Assembly (NCBI GenBank): GCA_019022495.1
Contig: JAFEKR010000007.1
Coordinates: 2,170,001 to 2,234,000 of the forward strand
Direction: 5' to 3'
Source: Epichloe hybrida
Taxonomy: Eukaryota; Ascomycota; Sordariomycetes; Hypocreales; Clavicipitaceae
DNA: 64,000 bases
The position numbers were made by a program, and so were the translations under genes. Below, piece by piece: positions 12,007 to 24,297 of this stretch. Position 1 is the stretch's first letter. The number at the start of each line of letters is the position of its first letter. The notes below the pieces were generated by a model. The model worked only from the letters and a program-made list of their open reading frames with translations, was not told the origin of the DNA and searched no databases.

Positions 12007-13129
12007 ACATGTACGGAGTAATACTCAAGGTTGTGGGGTCGGGTGCCTCTAAACTTCGGAACCTACGGAGTAGTACACCCCACTGTACGTACCCGTCGAC
12101 TCGTCGAGAGGAGTGGAACCAGACATTCTTCAACAATTCATCATCAGACATTGAAGCTAGAAGATGCCATTCCAACCAGCGAACGCGCATTCGAAATGCA
12201 CTCAAACCTAGTAAAGGAGTCACTCACACGTACGTTAATCCCCAAGTCAGTATGTATCTCACCTCGATGCTGCCATCACAACATGTCCGTCGTTAGCGGT
12301 TCTAGACATAGGCAAAGACGCTGCTGGTGAGTTGGCCGGCGACTCATGTGTGCACTGATATTGATTAGACCCAACGTGTTGACAACAGCTAGCGGTGGTC
12401 GGGGTACCTATTGCATTGCAGAATGTTGTGGAGTCGTGGACGCTTTGGCAGTCTGAAAGTCTAGGCGAAGGTACTTGAAAATCAAAAGCCTCTGCAAGGC
12501 TTTGCCCCATTAGTTGCCATCAAATCATTGGGAGGTGGACGTCATTTCGGAATCACGAGGCGTGCTGTCATGGCCAAGTGCCCAGGGGAGTGAGTACATG
12601 GTAAACCCTGAACAGAAGACTGCGAATGGCTGATTTCCAACTGGCAATTACATCTAAGACGACAATAACAAATGTCTGCAACCCTCGGGGCAATTTCCGG
12701 TTTCTTGTGGCAGTAGCCCAAGAACCTTACCCCTCTTGAGCTTTGAAGCAGTGTACTGCCTCGTAGTTCATGGTTTTCGATCGCCATGTAAAACCACCCA
12801 CCCAAATCCTGGCATCAAATCCAGAGCCAGAGGTGTAGGAGTTCCTTAGTAGACCCTAACAATTACTCTATTCAGAGAAGGGATGGGCTTGAGCTGATTT
12901 TTAGCAATCAGTACCTCACCGGCCACGGTGGTCAATTTAGCAATAGACATACCCTTGGGCATATTCGTATGCGCTTGGCAGCGGCTTGTCACTTCAGCTA
13001 CGAGTCCACGACCCTCCACAGCCAGCTCTCTCATCCTCTCCTTGTCCAGCCGATCGTCAGCTGAGCAGTCCTGGAACTTTGGCCAGACCGTGTAGTGCCT
13101 TTCTGTACTACTTCCTCCTGGGCATAGAA
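12007..13129. other. non-repetitive remnant DNA between two transposons
   Basis: Base composition returns to normal immediately after the copia element. Two TACGGAGTA motifs lie at 12012-12020 and 12064-12072. Minus-strand frames such as 12846-13184 read as possible coding remnants (for example RMRELAVEGRGLV) and could be the eroded C-terminal part of the NLR gene to the right, but I cannot assign them to a family. Confidence 0.35.
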
Positions 13130-13950
13130 GAGCTAACAGTACCCTCGACAACCTGGGCGGATCAAGCCGCTTTGTTCGCCACATTGGCGCAGTAATTCTG
13201 TGAAATCTGCCGCAACTTCCCTAGATGTTGCATTGTCCAACCCCATGTTTTTAGCATTGTTTGCTCTTAGCGCTGGAGTGGGATCCAGGTCGCACGATAA
13301 GCAGGATACGACACATTTCAATATCACCAAGCCGCAAAGCTGTGCGCAGTGCACGATTCTCACACCCGACATGCCCAGTCTGATCAACATTGTAATTGTT
13401 CTTCAACTTTCTTTTCGACGATAAACCTATCTCGTTGAGCCGTCGAGAGAATATTCATCCCAGGTATCTTGCTTAGCTGTTGCACGAGCTCCTCTTCCGG
13501 ACGGCAAGAAACCATGACTTTTATGGGCTTCTGCGTTTCGGATAAAAATTAGAGGCCAAGAATCCTGCCCCAGTTTGCTCTATTGCATTCATCCAAGCCT
13601 TCAATAAGGAAAACAGGTACGATCAACTGCGTTGATAACGTTCTTCAAAAACTATTCCAGCTTCTTGGAGTTTAATGCCGGGTCAAATTCCCCAGAGTCC
13701 TGGGCCTGCTTATACCATTCGAAAAAAGGTTTCTTAAGGCCAAGAAATAGTTAAAGAAGCTCCAGGATCAAATTTGAAATTATATAGATAGCTTGCCCAG
13801 TCTTATCATCGCGACAATAATAGTAACAGACCTTGGGTTTGGGAAGATAGAACTCGCTCCTTGGACGCATTGTTAGGGAAAGCGGAGCTTTGCATGCGTT
13901 TTGCGTCATAGCAAGGCAAAGGCAAGAGAGTAAAGCAAAGCTTCTTGCTT
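13130..13950 (-). pseudogene. NLR (NACHT) relic, part 2: NACHT core and ankyrin-like start
   Basis: Minus-strand pieces in NACHT order are: KPKVCYYYCRDDKTGQAIY (the strand-2 block after the P-loop), LGLKKPFFEWYKQAQDSG, PVFLIEGLDECN (Walker B, hhhhDDxDE type), then KPIKVMVSCRPEEELVQQL (sensor-1, hhhSSRPE) and RDRFIVEKKVEEQL. After further frame changes comes ALRTALRLGDIEMCRILL, which looks like an ankyrin helix pair. Stops and frameshifts interrupt every segment. NACHT-ankyrin proteins are fungal STAND receptors involved in self/non-self recognition and cell death. This copy is inactive. The missing P-loop side lies 7.6 kb away at 21570-22450, separated by the Helitron. Confidence 0.72.
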
Positions 13951-15659
13951 TCCCTTTATTAAAATAAGGCTATCCTATAGAGATATCTCTTCTAATTAGT
14001 TAGATATAAAATACTCTTTAGTAACTAGTTAAGAATTTTTTTTTTACCTCTCTTACCTACCTAACCTTAGGGGGGGGGGGGGTAGTAAGGAGGCTTACTA
14101 TAGGCAAAAGCTTACTATAAGTAGCCCCTAGTAAGGCCCCTAGAGGGCCCCTAAAGGGAATATAAAAGCTTATATATTTAAAGATAAATAAATTTAATAA
14201 TATAAAGTATTAATAATTAATTTATAATTATAGATATATAGTGGTTATAGTGGTGTTATAGTTAAATTATAGTTATAAAAGACTTACAAAAAGAACTTAT
14301 AATATTATAATATCTTATAAAGACTTACAGTATATTTAAAAAAAAACACATATATAATTCAAATATATAACCTTTTAATTTAAATATTTTTTGCTATTAT
14401 AATATTATAAATATAAAGGGTTACTATATTATATAAATTAAATTTATAGCATACCCTTACACTTAATTTTAATACTAAAAAAAAAATATTACCCTTACTA
14501 GGTAACTCTAATATAGTAGTAGGTTAGGACTAAACACTTCTTAAAAGAAGCTACCTTTAGTACCTATTTAATAACCTAGAGTTAGTGCCTATAGTAAATC
14601 ATTAGGTATTAAAGTATTATATTACCCTAGGTCCCTAAGTATTTATAATTATATATTAGTAAGGTTAGAAGGAGAATAGTAAATTACTTATAATTTAGTA
14701 TAGTATAATTAAGCTACTATTTACTATAGTTTACTACTCTTACCTAGTTTACTTACTTTATATTATATTATATTATATTAGGTTTAGCATTAGGTTTAGG
14801 TATTTATTATAATATTCTATAGGTAATATTCTATAAGTTTTATAGTAGTAAGTATAATATTACACTATAACTCTACTATATATATATTTATACCTATTAC
14901 CTCTATTACTTTTGCTTTACTTTACTAGTTATTAATAGCTAGCTAGTAGCCTAAGGGGGTTTTTCTTCTTTTAAATTAAGTAAGGAAGTAGCCTATAAAA
15001 ACCATTAATCTATAAGGGCAGTCTGCTATATAGGGCTAGTCTATGTAGTGTTTAATATAGTTAACAGTGCTAGCCTTACTGCTAACTACACTAAACATGA
15101 TATTTTAAGTAAATATTAGGTTATAAGGAGTATTATAATTATAGGCTATATACTTACCTTTAGGTCTATATAATAAGATAAAAGTAAGGCATAAGAATAC
15201 CACGCAAATCCACTTACTAATTAATATTATAAAGTTAATATAACCACACACGTAGGCATGCACGCATATAAGCACGTAGGCATAATCCTATTAATTTATA
15301 AAGTAAGGCAAAAAGCATAGAATTTGCTAATATAATGATTTATTTACGCGTTTTCTAGCAGGTTTATAACGTAATTTATAGTATTATATATAATAGTCTT
15401 ACTTTCCCCTATTTAAGGGCTCCTTCCTTCCTTATATTTACCTCTTATACTATACTAACCTAAATTTCCTACTTAACTTCTCTTTAATTTTCCTTTTTCT
15501 AACTATATCCCTATCCTTATTTATTATAATAAAGCTATTCCTATTATTATCTAATCCTTATCTTACTTTCTCTAGGTAGTAAGTTATTCTCTATTAGCTA
15601 TAATAGTTATATACTACTCCTTTTACTATAGCTCTAGGTATATACTATTACTAGGCTAT

Positions 15660-18600
15660 GTATAACATAGTAAATTATCCTAATAAGATAGCTTCTCTTA
15701 CTTCTCCTATACTACTACTTAATTCTCCTTATAATCTAGGCTATAAGAACCTAGCTAATATTATAGATATCCCTAATAATACCTCTAAAACGCGTAAATA
15801 TTAGCATTATAAATAGAATAAACCTATTAATAAATTTATTAGCTTAAAAAATAAGGATAAGTTAATATAAAAATACCTAGAATACTATAACTAATAAAAC
15901 ACCCTAGTATATACTACTACTTAGCACCTTAATATTAACCTAATACTAATAGTATAATAGTCTTAAGCTCTTATATAATTCTTATGTTCTATAATAGCTA
16001 TAGTATATAGTAGTAGTAAGCGCCCTATTACTAGAGTGTAATCCCCTAAGTAATAATAAACTTAGTAACTTCCTATACTCTTACTCTAATAGTAATAGGC
16101 TATAGGCTTATAAGAGATTATAGCTAATTTCTTAAGATAAATAATATATAAATTAATAAGGTTTCTTTACTATAAATAGGCTTCTTAAGATACACTAGAT
16201 AAAGCTAAGGTATATTCTTTATAAGTATAGTAACTTACTTTTAACACTATATATATTTATACTAAACTATAGTAAGCTACTATCTAATAAGAGTATTAAG
16301 TTATATAATAAGCTAAAGAAAAACCTAACCTTACTCCTTTATTAGCTACTATCCTAAACTAGGTAGCCTCTTTGTATTAGTAAGGAGTTTAAGAACTCTT
16401 TAGTAGCTAAATTAATATAGTAAGTAGCCTAGATAATAATAATAATCCTAACCTAGGTATAGAACAAAAAGTATGCCTATTATATTATTACATATTTACC
16501 TACTAGAGCTTTATTACTCCTAATAAAGTAAAACACATATATTATAAATAGTGTAATTATAATATAACAGATAATTTCATACCTTTATAGTCCTTAGTAA
16601 GGGATTCTAATCTAAATATAATACTTTCTTAGTGTTTATTAGTGTAACTATGTTTGCCTTTAAACCTTAGCTAGCCTACTACTTCTTAGGATTTACTAGT
16701 CTTACCTAATCTAGTCTTTTAGGGAGATTTAGAATAGTTATACCTAACTAAGTGTAACTATAGCTTAATTAGACACTAGGTAGTAAGCCTAGCATAAAAT
16801 ACTATAGAGTATTACCCTTATTATAAGGTAAGATAGTTTAGTCTTAATATTAGAAATAGAATTTACTACTCTTATAACTATTATAACGCAGTCCCCTAGG
16901 GCCGTGTATCTTGTAATTAACGCCACGCTAGTTAGCCCTTTTTTTAGTCTAAAGAAAACAAGCTTAATCCTAGGTTAGTTTTAGGCTATTTACCCTAGCT
17001 TACGCAAACTAAAGAGATACTTATTGCTAAGGTTTACGTTTATATTATAGTTATAACTTATTGTGGTTAGTAGTATAGATATAAGGGCTATATAGTTAAC
17101 TTTATAAAGAATATTAGTTAAGTCTATAACTAGCTACTGCTTTTGCCTAGGGATCTTAATATTATTATCCTTTAACCTATAAATTAGATAAATTAGCTAT
17201 ATATAATCCGTTAGTTCTATAACTAATTTAGAGTATAGTAAGCTATTATCTAGGTCTAGCTTATATATCTCTGTTTAAATTATCCTAGGTATTACTATAT
17301 TAAAGTAAATAAGGATAATTTACTCTAGCTACCTAGTAATAGAGATATTATAGACTAGCTTATAGTAAAGGTAACTAATGCTATTAATATTAAAGAGACT
17401 TACCTTAATAAAGATAATAACTAGATAAATACACACTTTAATAAAGCTATGATTCCTAACTTTATTGCTTATTAATAGGAGCTTATATAACTTTATTATT
17501 AGCTTTAAGGTACTAATAGGCCTTAGGTACTACTAGAGTAAATTCCCCTTTAGTAAGTAAAACCTTAGATATACCTTAATATACCTAATATTTATAGTAT
17601 GCCTTTAAATAAGTTTAATTAGTCTTAGCTATTACTCTTAGAGGCATTTCTAAGTCTCTTTCCTAATAGTAAAGCTAAGTTTATTAAGCCTTATAAACAC
17701 ACTATAAGCTACTCTAACTATATTAATTGCCTAATTAAGTATAATAATAGCTACTTTACTTAATATCCTTAATTTTGCTATGTTACGTTTAATACGCTTA
17801 TATGTTAGTAAGTAAATAAGTAAAGCACTTACTTTATTAAGAGAGAAGGTTATTATTAGGCTATTAATATTAACTAGCTTTAACTAGCTTTTAACTTAGA
17901 TACTACTAAAGCTAAGGCACTGCTTAACTTTATAGTGAGATTCTTAGGGAGCCTATAAGGCATATAAGCATACTAAGGAAGCTATAAGAACTAGCTTAAG
18001 GCGTATGTTTATACTCTTAGCTACCTAGGTATATTTATTACCCTTTTAGCTGCTAATTTACACTAGTAAGACCTTTAGAGGTTTATGCTAAATTATAATA
18101 AATAGCAGTTAGGAAATAACCAAGTTAAGGCTAGGATTATAGGCAAGAACCTTTATAATAATCTATATATTTTAGTATAGTACTTTAAGATATGCCTTTA
18201 ATTATTCTTTAAGTAAGTTCTTTAGCCTAAATTTAGCATTAAGGAATATTAGTACTAATATAAGTGGTAGTCCTAAGGTAGCCCTTATGCTTATTACCTC
18301 TTTTAGATAAAAGATACACTAGACACTAGCCTTATAACCATAGAGCTATAGAAGGTCTTTACTAAGTACTAGGGGTAGTATATTACTACCTATAATACTT
18401 GCCCTAAGTTAGTAAATTAGTAGCATTAGGGTAATAATCCATTAATCTTGCCTGTCCTAGATCCTAAGTTTAGTAATTTAGTTAATATAGTTAATCACGT
18501 TTAATACTATAAGTATATAAGTATATACTATTAGCATTATAAGTAACTGCCTAATAGGGGATTAATAGAGGAGATATACTACTAATTTCACTTTCTATAA

Positions 18601-21095
18601 GTATATTATAAAGAGCTAATTATTATAAGGGACTTAAACCTATAGTATCTTATATTTAATAAGGCTTAGAATAATGCCTTTCTAAATAACTTTAGCCCTA
18701 TAGTTATAGTCTTATAGCTTACTAATATTAACTTTACGCCCTATATAGGCATATATACTATTATTGCTTATATAGTAAAGTACTATAGTAAGGCTAAATA
18801 ATAATTAAAGAGCTTCTAGGATATAGCTAAGGAGATACTACCTAGGGTTAATGTAAGTTATAGGCTTATTAGATTTGTGGCTAAGTTTATAAATAAACTT
18901 ATTACTAAAAGAGACTAGTCTATATAAGAGATCCTATATCTATTACTTAACCTTAACCTTTAAGAAGGATTACATATTATTTGCAGTGTTAATTGCTATT
19001 TACTTAATAAGCATTAGTAAGTAGATTATTTACTTACTAAGGGTAAAGATTAAGTCTAATAGACTTTAAATTCTTACTAGAAGTATCTAAATTACCCTAT
19101 AAACTTGCAGGATCTTTATTATTTTTAGTTCTTAACCTACATTAACTTCTCTAAGAAGCCTAAGCATTAGTAAGAGTTCCCTTACATACCTAACTAGGTC
19201 CTAAATTACTTCCTGTGGTATAAGGCTAATTCTAATAATAAAAGCTTTAAGGACTTCTATAAAGTAAAGCTTATACTAAACTATCCTTATACTAACTATA
19301 ACTAGCTTAAGACTATAGAGAAGGAGAGTTTTACTATGTTTTATAAGGTATATATATATTATTAAAGAGTTTACACTAGCGCTTACTATTATAATTACTA
19401 TAGGGAGCTACCTCCTATAGGAGAAGATAAGTTTAAGGAAAACCCTTAGTAGGAAAATAAGGTCTAGCTAAAGGCTTAGTAGGAAATAGCTACCTAGATT
19501 TTATATATTAAGCTTAATATAGATAAGGTTAAATTACTTAGGAACCGTAATTATAATTTAGCCTATAATTAGTGAAATTATATTAGAACCTATCCTAATC
19601 TTCTAGCGTAAAAGAGAGAGTACTAGAATAACCTTAAAGAGTCTTTTACTATTACTATTACTCCTTAGGATTCTCTAAGTAACTAGAATATTATAAGTCT
19701 TAATCTAGAGCAGTGCCTTATCTTTAATATATATATTTGCTACCTTAAGAATACTCTTAATCTAAATAAGTAAATACCTAAATTAATTCTCCTATAGGTT
19801 AATAGCTAGGGAGGTATAAGGAAATCATTTATAATTCACGCTATTTTTATAGCACTAGAACACCGCGCCCTAGGATATATTATATAAGCTGCCTTTACTA
19901 GAATTACTACTAATAGTATTAATAGAATAACATTATATTTGCTACTATATCTTCTAGTCTTAAGGCAGATTATAACCTTACCTAAGCTATTAACTAATAA
20001 GCTCTCTAATTTATAGGGCACCCTATAAATAGTTAAATATATTATTATTAATAAGAAGTCTATAATTAGGCTTAAGATACTTTACTCTATTAACTAATAA
20101 CTTTATTAGATCTTTTCTAATTTAGAGGATTACTTTAGTAACTATAGTATAATTCTCTTTAGTAACTTTTACTAGCTTTTACCTATCTTTAAGAAGCCTC
20201 TCTATAGCACTAAGAGACTTATAAATAATATAGATTTAGCTAGGTATAATGCCTATTAGGCCTTTAATAAGACTATTATTCTTTAGTAAGTTATTTGCTA
20301 ATAAGGTAATATATAAGCACTATTCTATAAAGCTCTCTAAGGCCTTTATTTAGCTTAGCTATCTATTAACTATTAGTGGCTTCTTTGCTTATAAGTTTAA
20401 TTATAGCTTTTACCTCTAGAGGTTAATTTATTTGTAAATATAGTTTATATTTACTACATATAATAGCAAGTCTAAGATTATAACTATAATTACATAGAAA
20501 GGCTTATATTACTAATTATTTAGGTCTATGTAATATATATTAGCGAATTTAGGTATAATACTAATTCTTAGATAGTAGGAAACCTCCACTAGACTTTACT
20601 AATTTATATTAGAGCAAGGGTTATACTAATAGAGAATATCTAGATACCTATAGGCCTTATTAATAGTGCTATAGGGATTATAGAAGATATTTACTAGGAT
20701 TAAGATATTACTAATCCTTGCTAATAGGCTCCTAATATTATGTTTATATAAATAGATAAATACATAGAGCTACTCTTCTTTATAAAGCCTAATAAGGCTA
20801 CTATTATTCCTATTTTCTAAGCGTACTATGAGTTTATTAAGGGTAGTAATCTATATAGCTAGCGTTAATTCCCTTTTATAATTATATATAGTATTACTAT
20901 ATATAAGTTATAAGGCATTACTCTTAATAAGGCAGTGGCTAATATCTTTATAAAGGAGTTTATAATAGGCCTTATATACATTACTATCTTAAGAGTAAAG
21001 ACACTTAAGGGTATTATATTTAATGCTCCTTTTAATCTTAGTACTCTTACTTCCTAAACTAACCTAAAGACTAACCTAAGGGCTCTTAACGCGTG
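15660..21095 (+). pseudogene. Helitron replicase-helicase (Helitron_like_N, HUH, Pif1-like helicase), RIP-inactivated
   Basis: One frame can be followed for about 5.4 kb if TAG is ignored. From N to C it shows a region typical of fungal Helitrons (LNPRLVLGYLPQLTQTKEI, about 16.95 kb); the Helitron_like_N block (LGIFITLLAANLHQQDLQRF, about 18.03 kb); the HUH site at 18283-18294, reading SPYAYYLF where active proteins have SPHAHGLFW (both His now Tyr); the helicase P-loop GGIRKSF (from GGTGKSF) at about 19.81 kb; and the Pif1 tail FPFIIIYSITIYKLQGITL (from YAITVHKAQG) at about 20.87-20.93 kb. Changes are overwhelmingly C-to-T/G-to-A. The intact enzyme nicks and unwinds DNA for rolling-circle transposition; this one is dead. 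Confidence 0.82.
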
Positions 21096-21181
21096 GTAAT
21101 AAGAGGTAAAAACAATTTACGCTATATAATAGCTAGTTAAAGCTAATATATCTTATTAGATAAAGAAATTCTAATAAGTTT

Positions 21182-21313
21182 AGATAATAAGAGCTTTATT
21201 AATAATAATAATAAGGTAATTAAGCTACCTTCGCATATTAACCTATTTAGATAATAAGAGCTTTATTATTAATAATAATAAGGTAATTAAGCTACCTTTA
21301 CATATTAACCTAG
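21182..21313 (+). repeat. 67-bp tandem duplication near the Helitron 3' end
   Basis: Two adjacent copies begin AGATAATAAGAGCTTTATTA at 21182 and 21249. They differ mainly by transitions (CTTCGCAT in one, CTTTACAT in the other) and one trinucleotide block, consistent with duplication followed by independent RIP changes. Confidence 0.8.
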
Positions 21314-21569
21314 CTTAGACCCCTCCTACTACTTAGATTATTAGAGAGGGAAAGGAAAGGGACTATTATTTACTAAGATATTACTTCTCCTTTAATATCT
21401 GCAAAGTAATATCTTAGTAAAGCTAGTATTATAGGAGGAATTAAGTTACATATGATTATTATATATGAGTTTAATAGTTATATATTATGTACAAATTTAA
21501 TCATTATATATGAATTTAATAACTATGTGCACTTTAACTAGGATAGAACGGAAGCGGATAATAGTTAGC

Positions 21570-22450
21570 CTAGGCGGATACTAACGCTTTCCCTGCGCCT
21601 ATAATGCCGATAAATTCGGGCAGCCATAAGGATCTTGTATCTATGATCATCGACAACGTCCAAAGTTTCACTGACTACTAGGTCCCGGAGTATTCGATCA
21701 TGTTTCAGGAAGTCCTGGACAATGTTAGGCGATTCGTTATTCTACCAAAGCACTGTCATGACCAAATTGGCTCCATTTCTCGTAACGATTGGAGTCCAAA
21801 AGCCTCTTATATACCGATGCTAATGCCTGAAAAAAGTGTTCTAGAGAAGCTCTCCTAAATTTCGAAGATAAATTACCTTTCGTATACCCCCCCCCCCTTT
21901 TTTTTTCCTGACCTAGTATATCGCACTCGTCGATGTAAGAAAGTTACTCAAGCATCTCACCAATTTGTTTTGCAAACTCCGCATCAGCGGCAAATGTGAT
22001 CGCAACACTGGCTCAGTCCAATAGTCAAAATGCAGCTTTTCTGTAATGTCACGGAATGAGAAATATCTGCCGGTCTTACTCACTGCTGTTACGCCCTGAC
22101 TACCCCCAAAACCGCGCCAGCAGTGGGCTGAATATCGCTCGCCAGATCCAATGCGTTATTCTATGACAGAGCCTTGATCATTCCGCCGCACATCTTCCCA
22201 GAGTCAACTCAGTCGATTCTTTCCCTGGCATTCAGCTCCTGCAGCTTTGGCATAGACATGAGTAACTTGGGCAGAATGAAAAGCGAGGTCGAAATCGTAC
22301 TGTGACAGTGTAATGACGGCGGTGTGCACTGTGTAGCATGTACTGGCGCTGATGTTTTGGGCATGTTTGAAGTTTACCGGGAGGGGAATCGCGTGGCAAA
22401 ACAAGCGGGTCGATTGATCGTAGCGATCGCATTTCGTGAGAGAAGGAACG
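21570..22450 (-). pseudogene. NLR (NACHT) relic, part 1: N-terminal region up to Walker A
   Basis: On the minus strand, coding-like pieces lead up to a P-loop. They are RASLEHFFQALASVYKRLL, then VQDFLKHDRILRDLVVSETL, then FIGIIGAGKALVSA at about 21570-21612. GIIGAGKA fits Walker A (GxxGxGK[ST]) except that the final Ser/Thr is Ala. The frame ends within a few codons at the edge of the Helitron. The expected next block of a NACHT domain (KVCYYYC) occurs at the other end of the Helitron (about 13.83 kb). A homopolymer run of 13 C followed by T (about 21886-21907) and several stops mark further decay. Assignment to one split gene is inferred from domain order and strand. Confidence 0.62.
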
Positions 22451-22739
22451 ATGGAAGATGAATGTCCTGGTAATAATCTTTGGAATCAATCAGACGTCAA
22501 AAGATGACTTCGCGTAAACCCGCAAAATCTTGTCACTTGTGCGGCTGTGCCCTACCCCGCATCAGCGTCATCCTGGGCGTCGTGTCAAGTTGTCAGCCGC
22601 TTCCTCTGATCGTAGACATCATCTGGGATCTCGCCGTGTATCTTCAGGCCTCGATTGACACGGACGATAGTTCTTTTCTCTCTCTCTTTTTTTTTTTTTT
22701 TTTGGCCCGATAGATACGTAGACACGTACCACTCGCAGG
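22451..22739. promoter_or_regulatory. upstream region of the GST gene
   Basis: This is the non-coding interval before the ATG at 22740. It contains a CT/T tract (about 22676-22703) about 40-60 bases before the start, typical of a fungal 5' leader. No specific binding site was identified. Confidence 0.35.
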
Positions 22740-23582
22740 ATGGCAGAAGCCGAAACCAAGCGCGTCAAGCCAGAAGACGCCCCCTATGAACTCATATACT
22801 GGCCCAAGATGCCCGGGCGTGGTGAATTCATCCGTCTGCTGTTCGAAGAAGCTGGAGTGTCATACATGGACACGGCGAAGCAGGAATCCGAGGCTGTCAC
22901 AAGAGTCTTGGACCTCGTGGGCGCGGATAGCAAAGGCGACAAGAACAATGCCCCAGTGTTTGCATGTCCGGCCCTTGTACATGGGGACGTGACGCTTTCT
23001 CAAACGCCCAACATCCTGCTCTATCTCGCACCCAGACTTGGACTTGCGCCAGCTGAGGGGAACGGCGTGTATCAGCTCAATCAGATCGTTCTCACCATCT
23101 TGGATTTCCTTTCCAATGAGGTACATGAGACGCACCACCCTGTTGCTGTCTCTGCGTACTACGACGACCAGAAACCAGAGGCCAAGAAACGCGCCAAGTC
23201 ATTCACCGGGGAGCGCTTGCCGAAATTCCTCGCCTATCTTCAACGGGTCCTCGACGGCGAGGCCAGCGGAGATGGGCCGTGGCTCCACGGAGGGAAACTG
23301 ACTTATGCGGACTTGGTGCTCTTCCAGGTAATGAAACTCGGCGAATCTCGGTTCCAATGAGACGAATCATGGCTGACAAAATGACAGGGCATTCATGGAA
23401 CCGAGTATGCTTTCCCGAAAACGATGAAGAAAATGAGAGAGTCGGGCAAGTATGACGGGGTGTTCAAGCTGTTTGAAGCCGTAAAGGAACGGCCCAACAT
23501 CAGTGCTTATCTTGCCAGTGACCGGCGCGCTGCGTATTCCGAGGGCATTTGGAGGCATTACCCAGAGCTAGAGGAGGAGTGA
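22740..23582 (+). CDS. glutathione S-transferase
   Basis: Two exons, 22740-23327 and 23388-23582, encode 260 residues. The intron (GTAATG...ATGACAG) splices in phase 0. The N-terminal thioredoxin-like domain starts ELIYWPKMPGRGEFIRLLFE, with the candidate catalytic Tyr in IYW and the G-site element CPALVHGDVTLSQTPNILLYL containing the conserved cis-Pro and the SQ/ES-type glutathione contact. The helical C-terminal domain (from about residue 105) has the KLTYADLVLFQ N-capping/hydrophobic-staple region (TxxD), and the short exon 2 completes the last helices. The pattern resembles the mu/sigma-like group. Such enzymes conjugate glutathione to electrophiles in the cytosol. No pathway partner is evident nearby. 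Confidence 0.9.
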
Positions 23583-24297
23583 CTCGTTAGTGGCAGAAGC
23601 TCTGTAGATTAGATTGCCAAAATGGGAGCCTACTAGGTAAACGAATTCGTTGCTCACCTGTTGGGCGCCCACATGATTCTCAAGTACCCGAAGTTTGCGC
23701 ACAAATTTGGTCTGATACGGCTTGCCCCGAGTAGTAACTGGCAATAGAGTTCCCTGATTCAGCCATTCGAGATTCGCAGAACCAGATAGTCACGGCTGCC
23801 TGGACGATGTAGAAGTCATCTTCAAATGAACCATACGGTCGTTCAAGAATATAAAGTTGCATCGAGTTTCAAGGACCATGTATTCAAAGCTGAGTTCTGT
23901 GTCAAGATCCCACCTAGAGTGTAGTGTTGCCGTCCACACCGGGGCGAACCACGGAAAGAATGGTCAGTAACTAGCCCCATGCTGTAACACCAGAGCTGAT
24001 TATGGTGTAAACAGTGAATTACTAGCATCAAGTAGCACGCAAAGTAAGAATTCATGAAACGTAACAGAAGGAGAAGAAAGAGCAAGCCTGGGGAGCAAGC
24101 CTGGGGAGCAAGCCTGGGGCACATTCCATGATCCCATTCAACCACATCTAGTTCGACATGAAACCCCACTCAAGACCTCCCCAACTTCTCCAACTTCTCC
24201 GACACAAAGTGTCATACAACTTAGGAGAAACCTAAAATCCTATCAATCAAACTGTTCTCTTGACAGAGAATATATATACATTTGGAGACGTAAAATT
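23583..24297. other. intergenic between convergent genes
   Basis: This is the 3' region shared by the GST (plus) and the small conserved protein (minus). No coding sequence is recognised. It contains the 13-bp triplication at 24081-24119. Confidence 0.45.
24081..24119 (+). repeat. three perfect 13-bp tandem copies
   Basis: The unit AGCAAGCCTGGGG occurs three times in a row without mismatch. Confidence 0.95.

Larger units (their letters stand above)
13950..21560 (+). mobile_element. RIP-mutated Helitron (rolling-circle transposon)
   Basis: This is an approximately 7.6-kb block of extreme AT content. Its plus-strand frame, read through RIP-made TAG codons, encodes a Helitron Rep-helicase from about 15.66 to 21.09 kb. 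The 1.6 kb upstream has no recognisable gene and contains a G tract near 14070. The element separates two halves of an NLR gene. Exact termini (5' TC, 3' hairpin and CTRR) could not be fixed, because the edges are mutated, so the boundaries are set by the change in base composition. Confidence 0.8.

Noticed and set aside
13950..21560. AT-rich block considered as centromeric or mitochondrial DNA
   Set aside because: A continuous Helitron reading frame with typical RIP changes explains it, and the flanks are parts of one nuclear gene.
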